A DNA stretch of 64,000 bases from Maritalea sp049801075. GTDB lineage: Bacteria > Pseudomonadota > Alphaproteobacteria > Rhizobiales > Devosiaceae. The stretch lies in contig NZ_JBNAGG010000003.1 in assembly GCF_049801075.1 (NCBI RefSeq), positions 248,001 to 312,000 of the forward strand, read 5' to 3'. Below the pieces are notes generated by a model, which did not search any database, had not been told where the DNA came from, and was given only the letters and a program-made list of their open reading frames with translations. The position numbers and the translations under genes were made by a program. Of the stretch, positions 33,831-43,101 are shown piece by piece (the first letter of the stretch is position 1; each line of letters begins with the position of its first letter).

Positions 33831-35096
33831 ATGCAGAATATGAAGCTCCGAGAGCTTAAGGCTAAAACACCAGCCGAACTTTTGGCATTTGCCGAAGAAG
33901 TTGAAGTCGAAAATGCAAGCACCTTGCGCAAGCAGGAATTAATGTTTGCGATACTTAAACAATTGGCGGAAAATGACGTCGACATTACCGGGGAAGGCGT
34001 TGTTGAAGTTTTGCCTGACGGTTTTGGGTTTTTAAGAAGCCCAGATGCCAATTATTTGCCCGGCCCTGATGATATTTATGTCAGCCCATCTCAAATTCGG
34101 CGATTTTCCTTGCGCACCGGTGATACGGTCGAGGGTCAAATTCGCTCTCCAAAAGATGGCGAACGCTATTTTGCGCTGCTCAAGGTCAATTCGATTAATT
34201 TTGAAGAACCTGATCGTGCGCGCCACAAAGTCAATTTTGACAATTTAACACCGCTTTATCCTGATGAGCGCTTCAATATGGAGGTGGCAGACCCCACCAC
34301 CAAAGATAAAAGCGCCCGGATCATTGATTTGGTTGCGCCTTTGGGTAAAGGCCAGCGCGCGCTGATTGTGGCGCCGCCGCGCACCGGTAAAACCGTGTTG
34401 CTGCAAAATATCGCCCAATCGATCGCAACCAATCATCCAGAATGTTATTTGATCGTATTGTTGATCGATGAACGACCTGAAGAAGTGACTGATATGCAGC
34501 GTTCTGTACGCGGCGAAGTGATTTCTTCGACCTTTGATGAGCCTGCCTCTCGTCACGTACAAGTGGCAGAAATGGTGATCGAAAAAGCCAAACGTTTGGT
34601 TGAGCATAAGCGCGATGTTGTGATTTTGCTCGATTCGATTACCCGTTTGGGCCGCGCTTACAACACTGTGGTGCCATCCTCTGGTAAAGTTTTGACCGGT
34701 GGTGTGGATGCCAACGCGTTGCAACGGCCGAAGCGCTTTTTCGGTGCCGCACGGAACATTGAAGATGGTGGCTCTTTGACCATTATCTCAACCGCCCTGA
34801 TCGATACCGGCAGCCGCATGGATGAAGTGATCTTTGAAGAATTTAAAGGCACAGGTAACTCTGAGCTTATTCTTGATCGTAAAGTTGCTGATAAGCGCGT
34901 CTTCCCAGCCATCGACATTACCAAGTCTGGTACCCGTAAGGAAGATCTATTGGTCGACAAGGATACGCTTAAAAAGATGTATGTCTTGCGTCGTATTCTC
35001 AACCCAATGGGCACTGTCGATTCGATCGAATTCTTGTTGGATAAGCTGCGTCAGACCAAGTCAAATGCAGAATTCTTCGATTCTATGAACACTTAG
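33831..35096 (+). CDS. rho: Transcription termination factor Rho
   Basis: 421 residues: N-terminal LRELKAKTPAELL domain, the RNA-binding cold-shock-like fold (GVVEVLPDGFGFLRSP), Walker A in APPRTGKTVLLQNIA, and the Q/R loop segments. A hexameric RNA translocase that ends transcription. It is preceded by a 150-bp leader which could allow autoregulation. mnmE follows 18 bp after its stop. Confidence 0.98.
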   Translation: MQNMKLRELKAKTPAELLAFAEEVEVENASTLRKQELMFAILKQLAENDVDITGEGVVEVLPDGFGFLRSPDANYLPGPDDIYVSPSQIRRFSLRTGDTVEGQIRSPKDGERYFALLKVNSINFEEPDRARHKVNFDNLTPLYPDERFNMEVADPTTKDKSARIIDLVAPLGKGQRALIVAPPRTGKTVLLQNIAQSIATNHPECYLIVLLIDERPEEVTDMQRSVRGEVISSTFDEPASRHVQVAEMVIEKAKRLVEHKRDVVILLDSITRLGRAYNTVVPSSGKVLTGGVDANALQRPKRFFGAARNIEDGGSLTIISTALIDTGSRMDEVIFEEFKGTGNSELILDRKVADKRVFPAIDITKSGTRKEDLLVDKDTLKKMYVLRRILNPMGTVDSIEFLLDKLRQTKSNAEFFDSMNT

Positions 35097-35114
35097 TGAT
35101 GGGTGAGGCTGCGC

Positions 35115-36416
35115 ATGGATACCATTATTGCGTTGTCCAGTGGAAGTCTGCCATCAGGTGTTGCAGTGTTGCGGCTTTCGGGCCCAGCAGCCACTGAAGT
35201 TCTTGAAGGTTTGGGGGTAACATGCCCCCAAGCTCGTTTTGCTCAATTTAGCACCCTTGAGGATGAAAACGGACAGCCCATTGATGAGGCGCTCGTTTTG
35301 TATTTTCCTGCACCACACAGTTTCACAGGTGAGGACATTGTTGAATTGCAATGTCATGGCAGCCAAGCCGTTGTGCAGAGGCTTTTGACACAAGCGATTG
35401 CGCATCCAAATGTGCGGCTGGCGGAGGCTGGAGAGTTTTCCCAACGCGCATTCGAAAATGGCAAGATGGATCTGGTTGAAGTTGAGGGCCTTGGGGATCT
35501 TTTGGATGCCAAGACTGAAAACCAGCGTCAATTGGCCTTAAGCCGAATGCAGGGCGGTATCTCCGATAAAGTTCAGCATTGGCGCACGCAAATTATTGAT
35601 CTCCTTGCTGAGATTGAAGCACGTTTGGACTTCAGCGATGAAGGCGATGTTGAAGACAGTTTACCCACTGGATTTCAACAGGATATCAACAAACTCGTCG
35701 AAAGCATCCAATCTGCGTTAAGCGGTTATAATAGCGGCCAAATCATCAAAGATGGATTTAACGTCGCCCTAGTTGGCCGTCCAAATGTGGGTAAGTCAAC
35801 ATTATTGAACACCTTGGCAAAATCCGACCGTGCGATTGTTACGGACATTCCAGGGACAACGCGTGATGTAATTGACGTGGAGATCGATGTTGAAGGCCAG
35901 CTTTTTCGGCTCTTTGACACAGCCGGCATAAGGCAGACTGATGATGTTGTCGAGTTGGAGGGAATTAGTCGGTCCTATCGGGCAATTGAACAGGCCAACC
36001 TTGTTATCGAGCTTATCGATGCAAGTAAAACAAGTGAAGCCGTATATCCACATGCAGATTGGCAATTATACACCAAGCAAGACTTGCAAGATTCCGACGA
36101 AGTGGATTCACGTGAAACACTGAAGGTCTCAGCCAAAACCGGTGCAGGGATTTCCGACTTGATGAAGCGTTTGGTAGAAGCTGCCGCTGAAGTTAAAGAT
36201 TCACGTGAAACCATGTTGATTTCACACCAACGGGATCGAACAGCATTAGATGATGCACTTTTGCACTTGAATGCTGCCGCGGATTTGAATAAACCACTTG
36301 AGTTTATCGCCGAGGATTTAAGACAGGCGACTTTACCGCTCTCGCGTCTTATTGGCCTTGTTGATGCGGAGCAGATTTTAGATCGACTATTTGCTGGATT
36401 TTGCATTGGCAAATGA
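35115..36416 (+). CDS. mnmE: tRNA modification GTPase MnmE
   Basis: 433 residues from the ATG at 35115 (MDTIIALSSG); an in-frame GTG lies at 35103. Folate-binding N-domain, G1 GRPNVGKSTLLN, G3 DTAGIRQT, and the C-terminal FCIGK, whose cysteine is catalytic. With MnmG it forms cmnm5U34 in tRNA. Two parS-like sites inside the G domain encode DSRET twice, at about residues 331 and 362. The usual G4 motif NKxD is not obvious (TKQD near residue 317 may serve). Confidence 0.96.
   Translation: MDTIIALSSGSLPSGVAVLRLSGPAATEVLEGLGVTCPQARFAQFSTLEDENGQPIDEALVLYFPAPHSFTGEDIVELQCHGSQAVVQRLLTQAIAHPNVRLAEAGEFSQRAFENGKMDLVEVEGLGDLLDAKTENQRQLALSRMQGGISDKVQHWRTQIIDLLAEIEARLDFSDEGDVEDSLPTGFQQDINKLVESIQSALSGYNSGQIIKDGFNVALVGRPNVGKSTLLNTLAKSDRAIVTDIPGTTRDVIDVEIDVEGQLFRLFDTAGIRQTDDVVELEGISRSYRAIEQANLVIELIDASKTSEAVYPHADWQLYTKQDLQDSDEVDSRETLKVSAKTGAGISDLMKRLVEAAAEVKDSRETMLISHQRDRTALDDALLHLNAAADLNKPLEFIAEDLRQATLPLSRLIGLVDAEQILDRLFAGFCIGK
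36104..36119. promoter_or_regulatory. parS-like site in mnmE (site 1)
   Basis: GGATTCACGTGAAACA, 14 of 16 matches to TGTTTCACGTGAAACA. Confidence 0.7.
36197..36212. promoter_or_regulatory. parS-like site in mnmE (site 2)
   Basis: AGATTCACGTGAAACC, 13 of 16 matches with the full palindromic core intact. Confidence 0.6.
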
Positions 36417-36429
36417 TTCACGTGAAACA
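36414..36429. promoter_or_regulatory. parS-like site at the mnmE stop codon (site 3)
   Basis: TGATTCACGTGAAACA, 15 of 16 matches. It begins in the mnmE TGA stop codon. Confidence 0.85.
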
Positions 36430-36438
36430 GTGCGAACT

Positions 36439-36454
36439 GGATTCACGTGAAACA
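36439..36454. promoter_or_regulatory. parS-like site in the mnmG leader (site 4)
   Basis: GGATTCACGTGAAACA, 14 of 16 matches. It is 25 bp from site 3 on centre, and they fill the mnmE-mnmG gap. Confidence 0.8.
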
Positions 36455-36467
36455 GGGAAATGTGCAC

Positions 36468-38348
36468 ATGACTCAAAACAATCAATTTGATGTCGTTATT
36501 GTCGGCGGCGGCCACGCAGGCTGCGAAGCGGCTGCTGCATCTGCACGCGTGGGTGCCAAAACCGCTCTCATCACCCATCAATATGCAAAAATTGGCGAAA
36601 TGTCATGTAATCCTGCCATTGGTGGATTGGGTAAAGGTCATTTGGTGCGAGAGATTGATGCACTAGATGGGCTAATGGGTCGCGTTGCTGATCAGGCGGG
36701 CATTCAATATCGGTTATTGAACCGGCGAAAAGGGCCAGCGGTGCGCGGCCCCCGTGCGCAAGCTGATCGTAAGCTTTACAAGCAAGCCATGCAAACGGCA
36801 ATCGATGCTCAAGTGAACTTAATGGTTCTTGAGGGCGAAGTCGATGATATCATTACACAAAATGGTGACGTGACAGGTGTGAAACTCGGCGATGGTACAC
36901 ACATTGAGTGTACGAAAGTGGTGTTGGCGACAGGAACTTTTCTAAGGGGTCTTATCCACCTTGGTGAAAAGAAAATCCCCGCGGGTCGGGTGGGTGAGGC
37001 GCCAGTGCTTGGACTTTCAGAACGCTTGGAACAGTTGGGCCTGCTGCTGGGTCGGTTGAAGACGGGGACACCGCCACGTCTTGATGGGCGCACTGTCAAT
37101 TGGGATGTTCTTGAAGTCCAACACGGGGACGCGGAGAAGGAAGCCTTCTCCATGCTGACCGATGAAATTACAGTGCCACAAGTGCCATGTTATATCACGC
37201 GCACTGACAAAAAGATGCATCAAATTATCGAAGACAATCTGCATCTTTCTGCTATGTATTCCGGTCAGATAGACAGCAAAGGTCCGCGCTATTGTCCGTC
37301 TATCGAGGACAAAATTGTACGCTTTAATGATCGCGAGAGCCACCAAATCTTTTTGGAACCTGAAGGCTTGGATGATCATACGATCTATCCAAATGGACTT
37401 TCGACGAGCCTGCCCGAAGATGTGCAATATGAATTTATCCGTGCATTGCCGGGGCTTGAAAATGCAGAAATTATTCAACCTGGCTATGCCATCGAATATG
37501 ATTATGTTGACCCGCGCGAGCTGACCCATGAGCTGGAGTTGCAAAAGCAGCCTGGGCTCTATCTAGCAGGTCAGATCAACGGCACGACAGGATATGAGGA
37601 AGCAGGCGCGCAAGGTCTTCTAGCTGGGGCCAACGCCGCACTTGCTGCCTTAGGCAATGACGGTTTACATTTATCTCGTACGCAAAGCTATCTCGCTGTG
37701 ATGATTGATGATTTGGTCACGCGCGGAGTGACCGAACCTTATCGTATGTTTACGTCAAGAGCAGAGTTTAGATTACATCTGCGGGCCGACAATGCAGATC
37801 AACGACTAACCCCAATTGGGCTGCAATATGGTTTGGTTGGTGAAGTTCGTGAGGCCGCTTTCCTCAATAAGATGGATGCCTTAAATCACGCAAGCGATCT
37901 GTTGAAATCTTTGTCTATCACGCCAAATGAGGCAGAAAAGCAGGGCTTGAAAGTTAATGCAGATGGCGTCCGCCGCTCTGCATTTGAATTGCTGTCCTAT
38001 CCGAATATTGAGTTGGAAGATCTAACACGGATTTGGCCAGAACTTGCCAATCTCGACTCAAAGGTGATTGAGCAAGTGAGTGTTGACGCGCAATATGCTG
38101 TTTACTTGGATCGACAGAAGGCTGACGTTGAGGCGATGCAGCGCGATGAGAGGCGGGCAATTCCTGACTGGATGGATTACAATCAATTGTCAGGTCTATC
38201 TGGCGAAATGCGCCAAAAGCTAGAGCAAGCACAACCAAAAACCATTGCACATGCGCAGAAGATTGAGGGTATTACACCGGCCGCCATCACGTTGATTCTA
38301 GCTGTGATTAAGCGCGGCTACTTGGTGAAGAAGACAGGTACGCATTAA
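36468..38348 (+). CDS. mnmG: tRNA uridine-5-carboxymethylaminomethyl modification enzyme MnmG
   Basis: 626 residues from the ATG at 36468, with AGGGA 9 nt upstream; GTG codons at 36447 and 36462 are in frame. FAD site VVIVGGGHAGCEAA, the GidA signatures GPRYCPSIEDKIVRF and QPGYAIEYDYVDPREL, and IDDLVTRGVTEPYRMFTSRAE are present. It works with MnmE. Two parS-like sites lie in its leader. rsmG overlaps its stop by one base (TAATG). Confidence 0.98.
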   Translation: MTQNNQFDVVIVGGGHAGCEAAAASARVGAKTALITHQYAKIGEMSCNPAIGGLGKGHLVREIDALDGLMGRVADQAGIQYRLLNRRKGPAVRGPRAQADRKLYKQAMQTAIDAQVNLMVLEGEVDDIITQNGDVTGVKLGDGTHIECTKVVLATGTFLRGLIHLGEKKIPAGRVGEAPVLGLSERLEQLGLLLGRLKTGTPPRLDGRTVNWDVLEVQHGDAEKEAFSMLTDEITVPQVPCYITRTDKKMHQIIEDNLHLSAMYSGQIDSKGPRYCPSIEDKIVRFNDRESHQIFLEPEGLDDHTIYPNGLSTSLPEDVQYEFIRALPGLENAEIIQPGYAIEYDYVDPRELTHELELQKQPGLYLAGQINGTTGYEEAGAQGLLAGANAALAALGNDGLHLSRTQSYLAVMIDDLVTRGVTEPYRMFTSRAEFRLHLRADNADQRLTPIGLQYGLVGEVREAAFLNKMDALNHASDLLKSLSITPNEAEKQGLKVNADGVRRSAFELLSYPNIELEDLTRIWPELANLDSKVIEQVSVDAQYAVYLDRQKADVEAMQRDERRAIPDWMDYNQLSGLSGEMRQKLEQAQPKTIAHAQKIEGITPAAITLILAVIKRGYLVKKTGTH

Positions 38349-39007
38349 TGCAGCCAGCAAAGCAAGCGGTTGGGATCTATCTTGAGGGTCTAAATTTTTC
38401 CTCTGATGAAGATCTGGACGTGGACCAAATTATGTCAGATTTGTCTGGCTATGAAAACCAGCTGATAAAATGGCAAAAAATTAAGAACCTTGTTTCACGT
38501 GAAACACTCTCTGAAATTTGGTCAAGGCATTTTCTCGATAGTCTGCAACTTATCCCAATGATTCCGGAAGAATCCAAGGTGATTCTTGATATGGGAAGCG
38601 GCGGTGGATTTCCGGCGATTCCATTGGCAATTGTACTCAAAAATCAGTCAATTGCTGTGCATTTGGTCGAATCCAATGGTCGAAAAGGATCTTTTTTGCG
38701 ACAAATTGTGCGCGATTTGGGATTGAACGCGTCGGTACATACAGAGCGTGTGGAATCGCTGAAACCCCAGGAAATCGGGCATATAGACGTGTTTACAGCA
38801 CGAGCATTTGCATCATTAACGGATGTTTGCGGCTATATTTATCCCTTATGGCAACAAAATTCTGTGGGATTATTCCAAAAAGGCCGGGGATATAGCAAAG
38901 AAATAGAAGAATCTTTGCAAAAATGGCGCTATAGTTATTCCACAGTGGAAAGCGAGACCCTAGGTGATGCTGCGATCGTCAAAATGACCGATTTGATGCA
39001 GAAATAG
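38348..39007 (+). CDS. rsmG: 16S rRNA (guanine527-N7)-methyltransferase
   Basis: 219 residues with the SAM-binding MGSGGGFPAIPLAIV and HLVESNGRKGSFLRQ typical of RsmG (GidB). It methylates G527 of 16S rRNA. Codons near residue 50 (LVSRETL) contain a perfect parS, so this conserved peptide and the partition site share sequence. It is coupled to mnmG and followed by parA. Confidence 0.95.
   Translation: MQPAKQAVGIYLEGLNFSSDEDLDVDQIMSDLSGYENQLIKWQKIKNLVSRETLSEIWSRHFLDSLQLIPMIPEESKVILDMGSGGGFPAIPLAIVLKNQSIAVHLVESNGRKGSFLRQIVRDLGLNASVHTERVESLKPQEIGHIDVFTARAFASLTDVCGYIYPLWQQNSVGLFQKGRGYSKEIEESLQKWRYSYSTVESETLGDAAIVKMTDLMQK
38491..38506. promoter_or_regulatory. Perfect parS site inside rsmG (site 5)
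   Basis: TGTTTCACGTGAAACA, identical to the classic ParB-binding palindrome, 0.5 kb upstream of parA. Confidence 0.93.
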
Positions 39008-39032
39008 GGCAATTTTGGCACAGGAGGCGTCG

Positions 39033-39833
39033 ATGCGGCCGCGTATTCTGACTTTGGCAAACCAAAAAGGTGGTGTGGGTAAAACCACTACAGCTATCAA
39101 TTTGGCGACGGCTTTGGCCGCAATTGGCGAGCGTGTGCTGATTGTGGATATTGACCCCCAAGGGAACGCCAGTACCGGGATCGGTGTTGAGCGCAGTACC
39201 CGTCAGTACTCTGCTTATGATTTGATGACCGGCGAGGTTGAGCTGGAAAAGGCGATTTTGCACACCAATGTGCCAAATGTTGCGATTGTGCCCTCGACCA
39301 TGGACCTTCTTGGTTTGGAGTTGGCAATTGCAGAGGAAGGTGATCGGGCCTTCCGGTTGCGCAATGCATTGGATAATGCAGGTAGCCTCTATCATGAGGG
39401 TAAGCCGATTACCTACATTTTGGTTGATTGTCCGCCTTCGCTTAACCTATTGACGATTAACGCGCTGGCAGCGGCAGACGCGGTTTTGGTGCCAATGCAG
39501 TGCGAATTTTTCGCCTTGGAAGGTTTGAGCCAACTGCTTCAAACTATTGAACAAATTAAGACAAATCTGAATCCTGGGCTTTATGTTCAGGGGGTCATTA
39601 TGACCATGTTTGATAAGCGCAATAATTTGTCGATGCAGGTTTTGGACGATGTGCGCAGCCATTTGGGTGAGCTGGTGTATGACACTGTGATTCCCCGTAA
39701 TGTGCGCCTTTCGGAAGCACCATCTTACGGCAAGCCAGCATTGCTCTATGATTTGCGATGTGCTGGTTCGCAGGCCTATTTGCGGTTGGCCACCGAAGTG
39801 ATTAAGCGTGAACGTCGGTTGAAGGCGGCATAA
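39033..39833 (+). CDS. parA: Chromosome partitioning ATPase ParA
   Basis: 266 residues from the ATG at 39033, 5 nt after a full AGGAGG (39022-39027); an upstream TTG at 39015 is unlikely. The deviant Walker A is in ANQKGGVGKTTTAINL, then IDPQGNASTGIG and VDCPPSLNLLT. It moves ParB-parS complexes to segregate origins. It forms an operon with parB. Confidence 0.97.
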   Translation: MRPRILTLANQKGGVGKTTTAINLATALAAIGERVLIVDIDPQGNASTGIGVERSTRQYSAYDLMTGEVELEKAILHTNVPNVAIVPSTMDLLGLELAIAEEGDRAFRLRNALDNAGSLYHEGKPITYILVDCPPSLNLLTINALAAADAVLVPMQCEFFALEGLSQLLQTIEQIKTNLNPGLYVQGVIMTMFDKRNNLSMQVLDDVRSHLGELVYDTVIPRNVRLSEAPSYGKPALLYDLRCAGSQAYLRLATEVIKRERRLKAA

Positions 39834-39844
39834 GGGTTAAAGCG

Positions 39845-40738
39845 ATGAATGAGAAAAATCCAAATAATCGGTTGGGACGCGGATTGGCCGCTTTGATTGG
39901 CGACACACCGCCCATGGATGCACCTCGTCATGCCGATAGTTCAGGCATTCGCCGTCTGCCCGTGGAATTTATCGTTGCCAGCCCAAACAACCCGCGTCGT
40001 CATTTCTCTGTCGAAGAATTGGAAGATCTTACCAATTCAATCAAAGAGAAAGGCATCATGCAGCCGATTCTGGTGCGTCCAAGCCAGGTAGAGCCCGATC
40101 AGTATGAATTGGTGGCTGGTGAGCGCCGCTGGCGTGCAGCGCAGCGTGCAGGCCTGCATGAAGTGCCTGTCATTATTCGTGAGTTGGATGATCGTGAAGC
40201 GCTTGAGCTGGCGATCATTGAAAACGTACAGCGGTCTGATCTTAATCCACTTGAAGAATCAAGAGGTTATGATCAGCTGATGCAGCAGTTTGGCTACACA
40301 CAGGCAGATTTGGCACAGGTTATCGGTAAAAGCCGTTCGCATGTGGCGAACACTTTGCGGTTGATGAAATTGCCAGAAAGTGTGCAGGGCTATGTTGCTG
40401 ATGGTGCGCTTTCGGCAGGTCATGCGCGGGCATTGATCACGGCAAAAGATCCATCAGCTCTGGCACAACGCATTGTCGAAGGCGGTTTAAGCGTTCGTGA
40501 AGCTGAGAATATGGTGCAAAAGCAATTGCGTGCCGATGAAGAAGCTGGCGACACGCCCGCTGGTGCGAAAAAGAAGCAAAAAGATTCTGACACATTGGCG
40601 CTCGAAAAAGAGCTTTCTGACCGGTTGGGACTGAAAGTTTCCATCGACCATAAAGAGCGTGGCGGCAAGATTGAAATCAAATACCGCACGCTGGATCAAT
40701 TGGACGATGTGTGTTCGCGTTTGCAGCGCAACGGATAG
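39845..40738 (+). CDS. parB: Chromosome partitioning protein ParB
   Basis: 297 residues: N-terminal LGRGLAALIGD, CTP-binding/CTPase GERRWRAAQRAGL and ENVQRSDLNPLEE, the HTH (TQADLAQVIGKSRSHVANTLRLMKL), and a C-terminal dimerisation region. It binds parS and slides as a CTP clamp. Eight parS-like sites lie in this window. Confidence 0.97.
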   Translation: MNEKNPNNRLGRGLAALIGDTPPMDAPRHADSSGIRRLPVEFIVASPNNPRRHFSVEELEDLTNSIKEKGIMQPILVRPSQVEPDQYELVAGERRWRAAQRAGLHEVPVIIRELDDREALELAIIENVQRSDLNPLEESRGYDQLMQQFGYTQADLAQVIGKSRSHVANTLRLMKLPESVQGYVADGALSAGHARALITAKDPSALAQRIVEGGLSVREAENMVQKQLRADEEAGDTPAGAKKKQKDSDTLALEKELSDRLGLKVSIDHKERGGKIEIKYRTLDQLDDVCSRLQRNG

Positions 40739-40751
40739 AATTCAATATAAA

Positions 40752-41642
40752 TTACAGTGAATTAGGCGGGCTATTTGGGTCCGCCTTTTTTGTGGCTTCA
40801 AACAAGGATTGATGATTTTGCAGCAAATGAGCAAGGCGGTCAGCCACCCTGCGGATCACAGGCCGATGCCGTTCCTCATGATGCATGACCAGCCATTGCT
40901 CGGTTCGTAGCGCATCAATTGGTGGACTGGACCGCTGTAATCGAGAGTCCTGGTCGCCTATAAAGCAGGGCAAAACCGCCTGGCCGACACCGGATGCTGC
41001 CATTTCGCGTACACTCATTGAATCACTAGCGCGTAACACTATGTTTTCGCTGTGGTTTTGGTTTAACCATTGTGCAGAACGGGCACCCGATAGCGTGTCA
41101 GTAACGCCGATATAGCACGGTTTGTGATCGATATCACCATCAGCGCGAGCATAGAGAGCGTATGCGACTTCACCAAGCTTGCGTCCCGCCAACCATTGTT
41201 CATGGGGGCGGGCATTGCGTATGCCAATCTCCGCATGGCGATGGCCGATATCTACACGTTCCAGTCCGGTAACCAGTTCGATCATTAGATCGGTTTCACC
41301 TTGCCAGAGTTCAGCCATGTGTTGCGACAAAAAAGAAGAGGTCCATGGGCCGGCTGAAATGCGCACTGTTGGTTTCACATTTAGCTGGTCGCTCCAGTGT
41401 TGAAGCGCCGACATGGAGTTTGAAACATTTTGCGCATGGGCGAGTAGATCTTCACCCAATTCGGTGAGCTGATAGCCACGTGGAGATCGAAGAAATAACG
41501 AACTGCCTAAATTATTCTCCAGCGACGCAATGTGACGCCCAAGAGTTGCTGGGCTCATGCCGGTGTTTGTCGACGCGCCGGTGAGGCCACCCGCTTCAGC
41601 AACTGCGGTGAAGAGTCGTATTTCGTCCCATCCAAATTTCAT
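40752..41642 (-). CDS. LysR-family transcriptional regulator
   Basis: 296 residues. The N-terminal winged HTH (IRLFTAVAEAGGLTGASTNTG) is followed by a periplasmic-binding-like effector domain (from about 90). The target and ligand are unknown. The divergent neighbour is the small DUF1127 gene, about 100 bp away. It is convergent with parB. Confidence 0.9.
   Translation of the reverse strand: MKFGWDEIRLFTAVAEAGGLTGASTNTGMSPATLGRHIASLENNLGSSLFLRSPRGYQLTELGEDLLAHAQNVSNSMSALQHWSDQLNVKPTVRISAGPWTSSFLSQHMAELWQGETDLMIELVTGLERVDIGHRHAEIGIRNARPHEQWLAGRKLGEVAYALYARADGDIDHKPCYIGVTDTLSGARSAQWLNQNHSENIVLRASDSMSVREMAASGVGQAVLPCFIGDQDSRLQRSSPPIDALRTEQWLVMHHEERHRPVIRRVADRLAHLLQNHQSLFEATKKADPNSPPNSL
40764..40791 (+). 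terminator. Intrinsic terminator of parAB
   Basis: AGGCGG/CCGCCT stem with an 11-nt loop and TTTTTT. It lies inside the 3' end of the convergent LysR gene. Confidence 0.75.
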
Positions 41643-41744
41643 TTTTCATCCTTGAAAAGCCATATGCATTTATGGCGCTGTTTTGGCGCAAATACGGATT
41701 TTATGATCGCATATTCAATCATAATTGAAAAATGGAATTTAGTC

Positions 41745-41942
41745 ATGCGTTACAGTCGTAAACTTATTCGTCCTCTTCTTTGGCTCATCCGGCCGATTCG
41801 CGTCATGCGCCTTGCCCATGAATTGCGCCGCATGAGTGATCGACAATTGGCAGATATTGGCTTGTGCCGAAATGACATTGGGCGGATGTCGAAAATTTGG
41901 ATTAGGTCTGCTCAGTCAAATGTGTTGTGGGGCAAAAAATAG
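41745..41942 (+). CDS. Small DUF1127 protein
   Basis: 65 residues, highly basic. The C-terminal half HELRRMSDRQLADIGLCRNDI matches DUF1127 (YjiS-like). Small arginine-rich proteins of this family have been linked to phosphate/carbon metabolism and RNA binding in other alphaproteobacteria. Here the role is unknown. The start is the ATG at 41745. A 10-bp-stem hairpin follows its stop. Confidence 0.82.
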   Translation: MRYSRKLIRPLLWLIRPIRVMRLAHELRRMSDRQLADIGLCRNDIGRMSKIWIRSAQSNVLWGKK

Positions 41943-41961
41943 CGCTGAAAGAGTGTTTTTA

Positions 41962-42033
41962 GTGCGTTTCTGTGGTCGCCTTCAGCAAGAAAAGTCGGGC
42001 CAATGCACACTGTAGGGCGCGAGAGAAACGCAC
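41962..42033. other. Hairpin with 52-nt loop downstream of the DUF1127 gene
   Basis: GTGCGTTTCT/AGAAACGCAC, a perfect 10-bp stem enclosing a GC-rich 52-nt loop. It is not a standard terminator (no T-run). It could be a small RNA end or stabilising 3' structure. The remaining 45 bp before holA hold only a parS-like site. Confidence 0.4.
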
Positions 42034-42053
42034 CGAAAACATCGATTTTCTAT

Positions 42054-42069
42054 GATTTCACGTGAATCA
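42054..42069. promoter_or_regulatory. parS-like site upstream of the holA stop (site 6)
   Basis: GATTTCACGTGAATCA, 13 of 16 matches, palindromic core intact, intergenic. Confidence 0.6.
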
Positions 42070-42078
42070 TTTAGATAT

Positions 42079-43101
42079 TTAGTGTCGAGCCGCTATTGTT
42101 GCAATGGCCAGAAGGGCTTGGCGGGTATGGGCGATATCCAGTGATGCGTTTTTTCGTGTCTGGGCAATCGCATCATAAATGCGTGTGCAGGCCGTGGCGA
42201 GGTTGCCGGATGACCAAGTGCGAATTTGTGTTTGCACTTTTGCTTTGCGTGAAAAGTGAATTGGCGGCCTTGCGCTGTTCACCAATTGATCAAGCGAGGT
42301 GCCTTCTTCCATTTTTGCACGTTGGGTTCGAAGCCACGTGAAATGCATAAGGGACCGTGTGAGAATGGCAGAAGAATGAATGCCACTGTCAAATGCGCGG
42401 GACAGGGCCTGATCGAGCTTTTGGACATGGCCGGTGCCCGCGCTATCAATAATTTCATCCAGTGCCAACATGGCGTTGTCGCCGCAGAGATTGATTACAT
42501 CTTCCAATGTGATCTTTTTGCTTTGCGCGGCAAAAAGAATGAGCTTTTCAACTTCTGATCGTGTGATTTGACGGTCATTCCCCAGTTGATCTTTTAGGGC
42601 TTGCAGCGCGTCATTGTCGATTTGCACCTGATTTTCGCGAAACATCTCTCGCATTAATTGGTCCAAGCTACGGGCATCATCAGCAAAGCAGGGAAGGGCA
42701 CGGGCTGATTTTGCTTTTTCCATCACCTTGCGCAGATTGTCTTTTGGGGTGAGATTGCCTGCCTCTATGAGAATGATCGCAGGTACGTCTTCAGCCGCCA
42801 ACCTTTCCAAAGTTGGGGCTAGCGCGTTTGTGGCGCTCCGCACCCGCACAATGCGTTGCCCACCAAACATGGATGTGGTGTTGGCTTCGGTTTCAATGGT
42901 GGCGTCGGCATTGTCCAGATCGGCATATTGCAGGCTGATGAGGTTCATCGGGTCTGCATCTTTGCCCTGAAAGTGCTTTTGCAATTGATCTGTTGTTTCG
43001 CGTACGCGTCCAGCATCTGGCCCATATATCAAAATGATGCCCGATCTGAGATCGGGTTTGTTCAAAAAACCAGAGACGTCACGCGCTTTTAGGGCGGTCA
43101 C
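42079..43101 (-). CDS. holA: DNA polymerase III delta subunit
   Basis: 340 residues with the HolA features IILIYGPDAGRVRE and FGGQRIVRVRSATNAL, then a helical C-terminal domain. It is the wrench that opens the beta clamp in the clamp loader. It overlaps lptE by 4 nt in the leuS-lptE-holA order found in many proteobacteria. Confidence 0.93.
   Translation of the reverse strand: MTALKARDVSGFLNKPDLRSGIILIYGPDAGRVRETTDQLQKHFQGKDADPMNLISLQYADLDNADATIETEANTTSMFGGQRIVRVRSATNALAPTLERLAAEDVPAIILIEAGNLTPKDNLRKVMEKAKSARALPCFADDARSLDQLMREMFRENQVQIDNDALQALKDQLGNDRQITRSEVEKLILFAAQSKKITLEDVINLCGDNAMLALDEIIDSAGTGHVQKLDQALSRAFDSGIHSSAILTRSLMHFTWLRTQRAKMEEGTSLDQLVNSARPPIHFSRKAKVQTQIRTWSSGNLATACTRIYDAIAQTRKNASLDIAHTRQALLAIATIAARH

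Noticed and set aside
36447..36467. GTG at 36447 as the mnmG start
   Set aside because: It lies within a parS-like palindrome and has no suitable Shine-Dalgarno; the ATG at 36468 matches the family start.
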